From NCBI GenBank assembly GCA_026168455.1, contig CM047425.1, positions 6,422,001 through 6,486,000 on the forward strand: a stretch of DNA of 64,000 bases. The letters run 5' to 3'. The notes beneath the pieces were generated by a model that was not told the DNA's origin, searched no databases, and saw only the letters and a list, made by a program, of their open reading frames with translations. The DNA comes from Theocolax elegans. Lineage: Eukaryota > Arthropoda > Insecta > Hymenoptera > Cerocephalidae. A program made the position numbers and the translations under genes. Every line of letters starts with the position of its first letter. The stretch's first letter is position 1. Below are positions 1 through 11,453 of the stretch, piece by piece.

Positions 1-3000
1 TATACACCTTTATTTTTCGCCATTTTTCCCCTTTTATATATGTAACACATTTCGTTTACTTTTTTTTTCTTACTTCGAGACGTATATTTTTCTTATTAAT
101 TGCGCGAGTTTCGATCGGAAAATTGACGAAACGAGTTTTTGGTACGTACAATTTTTCTGGAGAGTACTTTTTCGGGAGAGGGGTGAATTACCCGAAAACT
201 CGTTTCGGTTGAGGCATTAATTTTTACTTCAATCAACGTTGCGAAACTCGTTTCACTTCAAGTGTTCGGTTTTTCAATAAACGCCTGTATATAGTATATA
301 CATATACATATATATACCTACATGTAGGTGTACACACAGGTATACGGATGTAAGAATTTCGTGTAAAATCTTTCGGATTTTCGAGGATAAAAATTTTTTT
401 TATGGTATATTTGAGATTTTCTAATGAAAAGCTTAATTTAATGGAAGTACCGAGTATTACGCCACAATCTTTTTAATTTTCAAGATACAATTATTAATAT
501 TGATTAACTTTGCATTATTTCTAATAAGTATATTGAAGTTACTTAAAATTCTCCTTCCAAGTATACCGCGATTGGTATTTTAATTTCAACTTCTTATAAA
601 AATATTTTTCCTATAATTACGACGCAGTATTGATTAATCCTTTCTTCACGAAAATTGATATTCGATAACCTATTGCATTATATAATAGTCGTATATGTAT
701 ACATAAGTAAACTACGTCAAAGTTTAAACAATGTGCAGCCGAAATTTCAATCTCGTTTGGAAAAGGTCAACTTCGTAGTATAACATCGACCATACAACTT
801 TTCGTAAATACAAAGCATACCCACATATAAAACTGTCGGTTTACACTCGTTTTTCTTTTCTTTCGGCATCCCGCATATCTCGTCAAGAAATCGTCTCGAA
901 GACCCCAATGTCGTATATTTTTTGACAATTGCGGGAGGGTTTTATATATATATATACCTAAATTTTTTTTTACTTTTTCTCATTCGTAATTAAGTTAGCG
1001 ACCGATCGGTTAATCTCGACAGGGCATCGCGCCAATAAAAACTTGAGGTCCAAGGTCTTCAAAAAGTTTTTAATTAAAAATATTTATATATATGTAAAAA
1101 GTCACGACAGAGTATCGATAAGTACATTATTATATTCAAGATTCACGTGGATTCTTGTTTAACGAGTTCTCCCTTCAGAGTGTATACAAAGATCTTGAGG
1201 GTGAGCGTGTGCCATAGAAAAATTTGGTTTCTATTCGCGTTCGAAAGGTAACAGCTGCGTTTCCTTTATTACGTTTCTCTTCTCTCTCTCTGATCATCGT
1301 CTTCGTCCTCAGTCTCTTCGATTTTCTCTATTCTCCCCCTTTTGCACTTTGTTTCTCCCGTTCGGTTTTACTTTCGATTCCCGTGTCGTAGTCGGCTCTT
1401 GAGAGGGGTATATATAGGGTCGGTGAGTTTATTAAAAATGCGGAATCTGCATCTCGTTTTTCATTGAATTATTCAATATCTTCGAATAAGTATAAGAAAG
1501 GAGGGAAAAAAAAACAACACGCGCAAAACGTATATACACGCGGAATCGAGTTGGAAAGTGAATTTTTCGTTTCTTACAGTGCGGGTAAAACTTTATAACT
1601 TGATCTTACTTACTACAAAGGAACTAAAATGAAGTGTATATATATTCACTACGTTGGTTTGTAATAAAGTCAAGTTATAATGTTAATTTATATGAATGTA
1701 CATTGCATTGTGGATAATTAATTATTTTTTAATACTATACACGTATATACGCGTATATACCCATATGTATTATGCAAATTTTATTTTAGTTAATACATTT
1801 TGAATTTAAAGATAATTTTTCATCTCGCGATTTTATCAAATAAAATAAACATGCACGTAATTGACAAGCTCGGCTACAGTAGTATAAGATAAAAATAGAT
1901 GCAAAAATATACATATATATATATCAGATCAGCTAAAATGTATAATTCACTTTAGCAAAGGAAATTTATAGTTTACTTGACATTTTTACTAGGAATAAAA
2001 ATAATTTTATTTCATGAGATTACCTCGACTCCTATAAATTTTTAAATCCCGTACACTAATTGAAGAAAAACATAATCTTCGCGTTCAAAGGTATTAAAAT
2101 AAATATTTAATAAAGTTAGAAGTAATATTTGAAACCGTGTACAAAATTTATGTTAATAAAAACACAATAAATCGATTGAATTACATTTTTTCTAATACTT
2201 TGTAACAACAGCAAATTGTTTTTTTTTTTTTTACTCGTTTGGGAAGAATTCAGCGAGATCCGTACATTGATTGGACACGATCCAATAAGGATCGTAAATT
2301 ACAAAGTCCGAACACGAAGTCCAGAACATCAAACAAAACAATTAAACTTATATTTACTTTTTTTTTTTTTAAAAAACAGGGAGAGGGAAAACAAGTGTAT
2401 TTAATAAAGAATGAAATGTAATTGTTATTATACATTTTCCTTTTATCAATAAAACCAACGCGATAATATGATTATATGCGTGAAGGTAAAAACACAATAC
2501 CTACTTTTAAATGATAATATAAAGTGATAATAGTCCACGTTACAGTATAACGGATTCTTTTTACTCCTGTTCCTCATGCATTTATTTTTCTTTTCCTTGG
2601 TTTCATTTATATATACCTAAAAAAATAATGCGCAATGTTTCGAGTAACCCTTCTCGCCACGCAATTTTAATTACAGAAGGTATAACAAGAATATACATCA
2701 AAAACAAAAAGGAAATTTACAATATAAAAACAGTACTTCTATACATAATTGTGTTCTTATTAAACGTACCGTGTATATATATATGTTCGATTCTTTTCTA
2801 TCTGAATTCTTTCTTAGGAATGTTAGAAAATTTCTTCTTTAATTAAAAGCATACCAAAGGTCTTTTTCTCCGAGTTCAAGCAAACGTTGAATTCACATAT
2901 ATATACATCTGTAATTTTATTATGTAATATTTAATTTAATTAATTATTAATTTGATCATTAACTTATTAAAACTCACGGATTTATAAAGGGAAAAGGTCG

Positions 3001-6000
3001 TAATGATTAAAATTTCACTTTCAAAATTTTATTTTTATACGTAAAACCCAATCTTGGTTCTTTTTTTTTAAAGAAAATTGTAACATTTTTAATGCGTGAC
3101 CTCGTATCTCAAAGACCAACTTTTAAGTTTAAAGTAACAAATGGAGCGGGCGAAAATTCTTATAGAACAAATGTAATTTTATCCCTTTGAAGGCTTTAGA
3201 ACCCTCTATTTTAAAAGCTCGACTTTTTTTTCAGAATTAAACTTCTTTAAGCTCGTATTTTACAGCGATTTTTTTTATGAAACATCTCAATTGACTTCTT
3301 TCGAAACTGATTAAAAATTACGTGTACTTATCACAAAGTTACGATTATCTTTAAATAATAATGGTTTTTTTCTCGGATCGTAATTTTATATACATATTTC
3401 AATGTATATTGTATACGTATAGTATTACGTGGTATATAAATTGTTTTGCTTTGCAACATAAAATTCTCACGTGTACGTTCATTTTTGATTTATTACTGTT
3501 CAATCTTAATCGTATCATATTATAAATTGCGATTTATAATTAAACACGTATCAAATATTGAACATTAAAATTGAATCATTCATATATATTATAATTCGAT
3601 CTTATAATGCGATTTTGTTAACATTAAATAAAGGAGTATAATAACTAATTAATATAAATTACTTTAAAGGAAAAGTTGCGTTAATTAAAAAGAAATTGTA
3701 AATAAGTATTGGTTATATTGAATAATGTTGTTTTTACAGTATAAACATTTTTTTTTTCTTTCGTTTTCTAAATAAATTCTTCAATGTTATATATGTAGGT
3801 GTATATATATATATTCTCTATAAAACTATATTTCGAGGAAACCGATAGAAAACCCCATAAAGCAACCGTTACATTTTCCTGAAATAAAAAAGGAAAATAA
3901 CGAGATAGCGCAGTAAGAAAACAAGAAAAGAACGAAGAATCTAAACGACAAAAGCCCGCATCTAATAAACAAATTAATCAACCTCTTACACCTTTCTTCC
4001 ATTTGAAGTGGGTGCGCGTTAAAGTCGGATGTAGTCCGAAAGAACCGTATGGGTGTATATTTTGTACATATATATATATGTATATAGATACCTTGAAAAA
4101 GAGCCTCGAACACGCGAAGTTTATATATATAGTGTAGGCTGTCCCGCAAACCCTCTCTACACCTGGCGGCTCACGCATATACACACACACACATGCGCAT
4201 ATACAGAGAAAACGGCTCGTGACCAATTCACGTTATGATTGCTCTCTCACTCCCTATACCCATTTCGATGAGTTTCGGAGGGGCTTTTTCGTTAAGTACG
4301 TTACTTCGATTATCGTTTTTCTTTCATTTTATATTTAAGTCTTTTTTCTGTCTACACTTTACCGATGCGTTTATATTTTTTAATCGTCGGTACACGTCTG
4401 TAAAATTTTATATTTAACATTTATGTTATTGTTGAGAATGATATCGATTGTTTAATAAATAATATATGTGTAATAATTAATAACAACAATTTTTATACTT
4501 AATGAATACAATACGCTCATCTCCAGTAACATGATAAATATATAATTATTACAACCTATTAATTTCCAATTGTTCTACATACGCATGTATGGTGTGTGCA
4601 TTATATGTAACCCATGAAATTTCATTTGATATACAATACAAATGATTTTCATAAAATAAAATTTATTATTTATAAATTAGCTACATCTCATATTACGAAT
4701 AATGTATTATATTTTTATTATTATTTAGAAGTTTGCATAATTGCTTAACTGATACAAATTTCCAGACAATATATGCAGCGCGTGCAGCGATAAAACGTAT
4801 ATATAATATTGTTACAATATAAACGTATAACATTTCGCGTCTTATTCTTTCTTTATTTTATAAATATACATGTACGAGAGAGAAACCTCATTATTCAATT
4901 TCCTTTTAGGTTCTCATTGTCAGTGTAGACTAAATACGTAATTTTTTGCAGCCCTTTTGTGTATCAACTTTCAGTAATATTCTTTTTCTCCCCACATAGA
5001 GGTGCACGCGCCTTTGTCCATATGTCGCGAAAATGTTGACTTCTTTGATCGGTTTAACTTTTCCGCAAGAAAGATATCCAACGTTTTAATATTTTAACCT
5101 GCTTTTAGTGTAGTGCTTGTACAACAAAAATTGAAGTATATTTTGCATTTTATAAAAATTATACTTGTGGAGTAATGCAGCTTTTTAAATCTCCGCGATC
5201 ATAATATTCATCTCTATATAAAAGCACATAATAGAATTAAAAACCTTTTAACCATCCGTTGAAACATTCGCTTTATATCTTAATGAAGTTTCGATAAATG
5301 CACAACGCAAATATTAAATATTTAGATATATATATAATAATTACGAATGAATCGGACGTATCAAATGAAATTGCACTCTATAGAAATGCACTGAAACCAT
5401 CTGAAAATTTGTTAAAAGTAAAAACATACTGGTGAGAAAAAAAAGAGATAGAAAGAATTTTTTCACTTTTTTCTACCCCTTTTAATAATGCTTCGAACGT
5501 ACTTTGACGTTGCAAATAGAAAATCGAATTTTTCGCGGAATTCGCAACTAGGAAAATTGTGTAGTTGCTTGCCCCTCTTATTGTTCAATTGCTGTACGGA
5601 AGCTCGATGTACCTTTGGTTCATTTTCAAACCAGGAGTTTAAAAAAAATGTAATATCGCGCGGTGAACAAAAAATTTGCATACTTCAAATGACTACATTG
5701 AAAAATGGAATATAATAGCGAAAGTAAAGTGACAAATTGTTTAAACTATTCCGGTATTCTCCTTTTTTACTAAATACTTTAATAAACCAATTTTCTCTCC
5801 TGTAGTACTTGATAAAATAGTTATTATATATATAATATATATACATTACATTTGTAATGAAGGAAGTTTTGTGGAAATAAATTTTACATGTTTATTATAA
5901 CGACAATGCAATTTTCATGTCAATGAAAGAGTTTGAATGTTTGCTAGTTAAATGTATAAGCATTATTACGTATATTGGGATATTGTAAGATCATCCTCTG

Positions 6001-7204
6001 CACTTTTCATTTATGTCACATTCTATAGGATTTATCAAAAATTAAAGCTATTATTCTATCAACAGTAATAACATCTACTATAAACTTTGAAGAAATGAAA
6101 TCGAGTCAATTTAATTTAAATCTTCAATAGAAAATAAATTATTTGCAATTGTAACATCATTTTGAGAATTACAAAGAGACGTTTAAAACGATCGTTAAAT
6201 TTCATTTTCTTAAAGCTCGAAGGAAATGTATTTCGCAAACGATTTTAGAGTTTACCATTTGAATCAGCCTCGACTTAACAAAATCTTTAAATAAATTTCT
6301 CGCGTTAATTCTACCTAACAATGCGTTCATTCAAAATTCTAATATAGCGTTTCATTTTACACGGACTTCGTCTTTATATAACTACGGAAATAAGTACGTT
6401 ACAATATTGAATAGATATTATTTTTATTTATATCACACTCGGTATAAAGCTTGACAAACGAAAGAGAGGAGGGATGGTTGGGATCTTACGTAAAGAAAAG
6501 AAGGAAACGAATCATCTGTGCGCTTGAATAAGTTAGCCGATCGATCGCACGATTATCTTTCGCGCGTTCACCGACGTGGGAGAAAAAAAAACTATTTTTA
6601 AACGCGGTTTCTCGTTTGTTTAATGATGCCGCGCTTGTGTCTATATATATACGCGCAAAGTTACAATTATCACTTGCAGGGTAATATTTTTTCCTTTCTA
6701 TTTTTTCCTCGAAAACTATGGATTCGTGGGAAAAATTTAAATAACCGAGGGGGTAGTAGTAACAAGTGTCATGAGTGACATCGTTTATTCATTTTGTATT
6801 AACGATTCTTTTTTATGTGCACAGTGTACAGCAGGAAGGATGGATAAATAAATACTGTACCTTTCTAAAAACAATTATTTACATTGATTGTAATAACTTA
6901 GCATTTACGTCATTATTTGAATTTTTGATACTGCGCTCAACTAATTCGAATTTCAATCTATTCGAATTATTCACATTGAATGAATCACTTAACTATTATA
7001 GTAAAATTAATCTATTTTAAAAATGTTTCGTATATTATAACGGCATTATATGCTGCGATCAGATCTCTTATGTAGATTAATTAATATATATATATAAAGT
7101 AGATCAGCGTTATCGCACGATACAGTCAATAAGTAAAAAGAAAGAAGGTATATAACGATAACAAAGGGTTAGCTAACGTGAACTTTTTCTCTTTGTGATT
7201 ACAG
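1..7204. other. Non-coding stretch upstream of the scabrous terminal exon
   Basis: AT-rich sequence with scattered poly(T) tracts and short TA runs. The open frames here are short, low-complexity and match no protein I know. It is probably the large intron or introns upstream of the scabrous terminal exon, because the first recognisable coding base follows a splice acceptor (AG at 7203-7204). The signal-peptide exon of scabrous was not found and may lie before the window. A somewhat GC-richer patch at about 6450-6660 has no frame I could support. Confidence 0.6.
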
Positions 7205-8533
7205 TTGAGCACCGTGCAAATCGAGGTCAAGTCGATCAAGTGCGAGGATTGCAACGACAAACGGCGACCACCCGAGTCGGACTACCTTCTCAAAAACGAG
7301 ATCTTCCAGTCGAAAAGCCTCGAGGATCAACAGCGTCAGCTGCTTCATCATACGCGGCATGCTTATGCTCGTTTACCTGGAACGGTTCATCGACTCGAGG
7401 ATCGCGTCGACAAGCTCGAACACAAAGTTGCTCAGGTCTCTCGAAGTCGCGCACTTTTAGAGAAACGGGTGGTTTACGAGGATCGCGAACACCTAGCTAA
7501 ACGCGTCCACATCCTGGAAAGCATCGGTCGTGATTTGACTGAAAAAATACGGAACGCGAGTCAAGAGATCGAGTCGTCGAGTCACTTTGGTGAATCGGTG
7601 GTCAAGATGTTCGAATCACTCGAAGCGCTCGAAGAAAGAATAATCGCCAACCAATCGGAGAGTAAGCGGGAATTAGTCAGATTGGACGTAAACGCAGCTA
7701 GGAAAGCAGCCGAGCTTTCGTTGACCCGCGAGGAATTGGGGAATTTGAAACGAGCGGTTCAAGCGTTAAGCGTGAGCGCATCCAAGTTACAAGAGAAAAG
7801 TGACGTTCAGCAAGAATCGTTGTCTCGATTGAACGAAACGATCAAAAATATTAATCTTAATGGAAGTATATCCAAAGCCGAGAATTTGACCAAGGAATTG
7901 GAACACGTGGAGGACGAGTACAGGCTAATGGTTGATTCGTTGCCAGGTAATTGCGAGAAAAAAGATGGTTTGACTCTCTTGGCACCGGGACCTGGAGCAC
8001 CCCTCTTAGCTGCGTGTAGAAAAGGTTGGATCGTCGTGGGTCGTCGAGTCGACGGCACCGTTGATTTCGATCGCACTTGGAACAATTACGCCACGGGTTT
8101 CGGTTCTCCGATCAATGAATTTTGGGCTGGCAACGAAGCGCTACACAGACTCAGTCGAGACAATTGCACCAGATTGAAAATCGAATTGTACGACATCGAT
8201 GGCAACTACTGGATCGCAAATTACGAAAATTTCAGCGTTGGATCCGAGGAAACCGGGTACAGATTACGAGTATCGGGATACACCGGGAACGCCACCGATG
8301 CCATGTCCTATCAGAATAATATGGCATTTAGCGCTAGGGATAGAGATATGGATATCAGTTCAACGGACTGTGCAGCGAATTATCACGGGGGCTGGTGGTT
8401 TAGCCATTGTCAACATGCTAATCTTAATGGAAGGTACTCACTCGGTTTGACTTGGTACAGGTCGGACAGTAACGAGTGGATGGCAGTTGCTTCGACAGAA
8501 CTTTCTGTCCAAAGGAAGGAACAGTGTTTGTAA
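7205..8533 (+). CDS. sca: Scabrous-like secreted fibrinogen-domain protein, terminal coding exon (5' partial)
   Basis: This 3'-terminal exon encodes 442 residues and a TAA stop. Scabrous is a secreted glycoprotein that modulates Notch signalling and cell spacing in insect eye and bristle patterning; that role is family knowledge. The exon opens directly after a pyrimidine-rich acceptor ending in AG at 7203-7204, and its first codon is TTG, so this is an internal joint and not a start. Roughly residues 55-245 are heptad-rich and charged, consistent with a long coiled coil. Residues about 268-442 form a fibrinogen C-terminal domain with the blocks GWIVVGRRVDGTVDF, EFWAGNEALHRL, IELYDIDGNYW, YRLRVSGYTGNATDAM, DRDMD (calcium-site-like), CAANYHGGWWFSHC and NLNGRY. 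Two cysteine pairs typical of the fold are present. N-glycosylation sequons are visible (for example NCT and NAT). Another fibrinogen-related protein is possible, but the long coiled coil plus one terminal domain fits scabrous. The N-terminal part is not visible in this window. Confidence 0.85.
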   Translation: MSTVQIEVKSIKCEDCNDKRRPPESDYLLKNEIFQSKSLEDQQRQLLHHTRHAYARLPGTVHRLEDRVDKLEHKVAQVSRSRALLEKRVVYEDREHLAKRVHILESIGRDLTEKIRNASQEIESSSHFGESVVKMFESLEALEERIIANQSESKRELVRLDVNAARKAAELSLTREELGNLKRAVQALSVSASKLQEKSDVQQESLSRLNETIKNINLNGSISKAENLTKELEHVEDEYRLMVDSLPGNCEKKDGLTLLAPGPGAPLLAACRKGWIVVGRRVDGTVDFDRTWNNYATGFGSPINEFWAGNEALHRLSRDNCTRLKIELYDIDGNYWIANYENFSVGSEETGYRLRVSGYTGNATDAMSYQNNMAFSARDRDMDISSTDCAANYHGGWWFSHCQHANLNGRYSLGLTWYRSDSNEWMAVASTELSVQRKEQCL

Positions 8534-8855
8534 ATTATAATCAACCATCTTCAATCACACGAGATTCATTCAATCGAATTTTTGTCGATTCAATGAATCA
8601 TCTCAGGTTTATCCTAACGGAGTTTCGCATATTACAGCATATTAAAGTTATATACTAAAACCTCATTTGTTTTTAAACGTCTTCGAAGAATTTTATATTT
8701 TTATATTTACATGCGTGATGTTCAACTTTAAATCATATCATTCTTTCCGTTGTTCGCATTTTATTTAAAGACACTACTTTATTTAATGACATTATAAACT
8801 TGAACGAAACTTCTGAAAAATTACCATCAATCGGTAATTATTAACAATTTAATCA

Positions 8856-8861
8856 AATAAA
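8856..8861 (+). terminator. Candidate poly(A) signal for scabrous
   Basis: AATAAA lies 323 bases after the scabrous stop codon on the same strand. In such an AT-rich region the motif occurs by chance, so this is only a candidate. Confidence 0.4.
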
Positions 8862-10344
8862 ACTGAGACCATTCTCAGGGAATTATTTATTTATTACGAT
8901 ATTTATTTAACATTATATTTTAAATTTAAAATAAATGCGTAACGCAAGAAAAGAAAAACAAGTTAAATAAATCTATCTCGTAATTGATTTATAATTTGAA
9001 AAAAAAAAAATTGTTTGTCAATCCCGTGCGATCTACAAATACGTTATTATATTGTAGTCGAGCTTGATGTATTCAAGTACGCGTATAGATTTAAAAGTCA
9101 ATTGTTCGTACAGATATTTTTAACCCGCACGTATCTGTTCAAAGTCATATTAAGTTATTTAAGCGAATGTAGAATTTAATTATTCAACTGAAAGTTAGAG
9201 GAAGAAAAAGAAATTTTGACAAATTATTATCGAATGAAACCGTTTGAATACGACGATTGAGAGTGAGTGTACGTGCTTATTTTTTTTTTGTTTCGCTCTT
9301 TATATACAACTAAAGAATCGAATGTTAACGTATTGCGAGGTGCGAAAATGTGGAAATTTATAATGATCCAGTGAATAATCGTTTGACATATATTTGTACA
9401 AAGACGAAATATATAGACATATAATAATGCGAAAAATGCGTTGTGTGCATGAAAATAATGATTGCCAATGTTGTAGATCGTATATAATATTTGAAATAGC
9501 TCTATAGATGTATATTCAAAATTAAAATGATGAATTTAATTACTCTCATTTATTAAGCTTACGTAAATAAAGAGGAAATTAATAATCTTTACATTTTCTT
9601 TGAAAAATGAAATGTAAAAAAAATGAATTTTATAAATACATATATATTTACTATCTAGATAGTGAAAAGCTTGAATAAAGACTTCGAGTATTTATAATCG
9701 TGAGAATTAGAATAAACGAATAATATGAAGGAAAAAATCCATTAAGAATTATTATAATATTTTAGAATTTAGTAATTTATTGACAATACATAACACGTTC
9801 TATAAACAAAAGTAGTGTAAAATTTTCGATAAGATCGATCAATTTAGATACTAGGATTCGTTTAGAGATAAGGACATGCGTTCCATGAAGATATATAATA
9901 ATTCTTCTTGGATTTTTCGTCGTGTAAATAAACGTACCGCACCTTTAACAAGGACCATGTACTTATGAAATTAAGGCAACTTGATTATCGTAATCAGTTT
10001 TGCCTTTCAACACATTCACACACCAAAGATTTATTTATAATAATTGTATAATTTAAATAAGCGACGATAGTTATAGTAACATTATAATAATACGTAATAT
10101 GTAAATATTTATAATTTCGAGTGTCATCGATTATTTCTGGGATTACCATGTCAATTCTTACCAATAAATACCCAACCTTTTTTTTTTAATTTTATTCTAT
10201 ATGTACGAGCCGATGGATATAAAAATAAAATATTTTATACAAATAATTTTGTTATTTTTTCTTTATTATTATTACCTTTTACGAATATGATATTTTTACT
10301 TATAAAGATAAAATCGTACTTATTCAATAATAAATATTTTTTAA

Positions 10345-10705
10345 CGGGATGTTGGACCCAAATTACAGGGATCTACACCTTTTAACATAAGAAATATGTT
10401 AGAAATATCGATTTAAAAATCTAAAAAAATTCTTATGGGTAGTTTTAAACAAAAGTGAGGGCATGACGTTTTGATTTTTTTAGAAAAAATAAGTTTGTTA
10501 GTAATAATTGAATAAACAATTTTTGGCCGGTAATTAATGCTCTAAAGAGGCATGAATTTTCAACGCAAAAACAGAATTAAATTACAGATCTAAAAATCTG
10601 AAAAAAATTGTATATACTGTTCAAAACAGTATATACTGTTCAAAATGTATTCTTTTGTTTATAAAAAAATATTAAAAGTGACCATTTTCTGAGTCCGACA
10701 TCCCC
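10345..10705. mobile_element. TTAA-flanked miniature inverted-repeat element (piggyBac-like MITE), copy 1
   Basis: The element is 361 bp with TTAA immediately outside each end (10341-10344 and 10706-10709), the target-site duplication typical of the piggyBac superfamily. The ends are imperfect inverted repeats: left CGGGATGTTGGACCC and the complement of the right end GGGGATGTCGGACTC. There is no transposase frame, so it is non-autonomous. Its left interior (CCAAATTACAGGGATCTAC) resembles the copy at 49447 (CCAAATTGCAGAGACCTAC). It also carries an internal tandem duplication of TATATACTGTTCAAAA at about 10612-10645. Confidence 0.75.
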
Positions 10706-11188
10706 TTAAAGAAAAATAAGTATTATAATATTTTTAAAAAAATTTTGTCAAAACTGTTATAAATCTAATTGACTTATTATAGTTATATTATTTTTGTTAT
10801 TTCCTAAAAATTAAAGAAATAATCTAACTGTATAAAAATTATTCAAAGTTAATGTTTTTATTTTATTCAAATAAACTGTTTCTTTACTTTATTTCAAACT
10901 AAAATAAATTAAAATTTGTTGCAATTAAAAAAATAATAAAAATTTCACTAATATTCATTAAATAGATTTATGTAATTTATTGATTAAGCGTTGTACCTAA
11001 TTATTGACTGATGTGGAGTAATAAATTTAATTTGAATTTAATAACAGTACACCTAGTTAGATTTAAATTCCCAGTTCTCACTAGAAATTACCACTAGATG
11101 GTAATATTCTGAAATTCCCTAGATAAAGCAGTGTGTGCTTTACATTGAAATTACAAAGTATCTAGACCACGTAAACCGCTTTTCGTTT

Positions 11189-11200
11189 AAACCTAACCTT
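11189..11200 (+). promoter_or_regulatory. AACCTAACC promoter motif upstream of NELF-C/D
   Basis: AAACCTAACCTT lies about 255 bases upstream of the NELF-C/D start codon. The same motif, in the same orientation relative to the gene, lies upstream of ATP synthase epsilon and SREK1IP1, suggesting a shared core-promoter element for housekeeping genes. Confidence 0.45.
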
Positions 11201-11453
11201 ATATATTTTCAAGTAAACACCGTAACAAGTGCCAAGATTTTGTTTATATTTTTATTACAAACGAAAAATAATACACCATAATTTAATGGTGTTTATAGAG
11301 GAGATAAATGTATAATTAATCAATAACTAAATAAAGTTATTTGAAAAAATAAAGTGCAACAGATTACAAGCTTAAGTAGTTTGATCTTTTGTTTATTGAA
11401 TTTTAAATAAAAACTTTAATTAAATTTATTATACCGATATCGATTTTGCAGAA

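Larger units (their letters stand above)
8534..11453. other. scabrous 3'UTR and spacer before NELF-C/D
   Basis: No coding frame is recognised. The first part is probably the scabrous 3'UTR, with a canonical AATAAA at 8856-8861 and further AT-rich candidates. A TTAA-flanked miniature element lies at 10345-10705. The NELF-C/D promoter and 5'UTR fall in the last few hundred bases. The strong acceptor just before the NELF-C/D start codon suggests a 5'UTR intron, but I could not fix its donor. Confidence 0.6.

Noticed and set aside
5463..5715. Overlapping frames on both strands
   Set aside because: Both strands open over the same DNA, no recognisable motif, no splice sites that join to scabrous.
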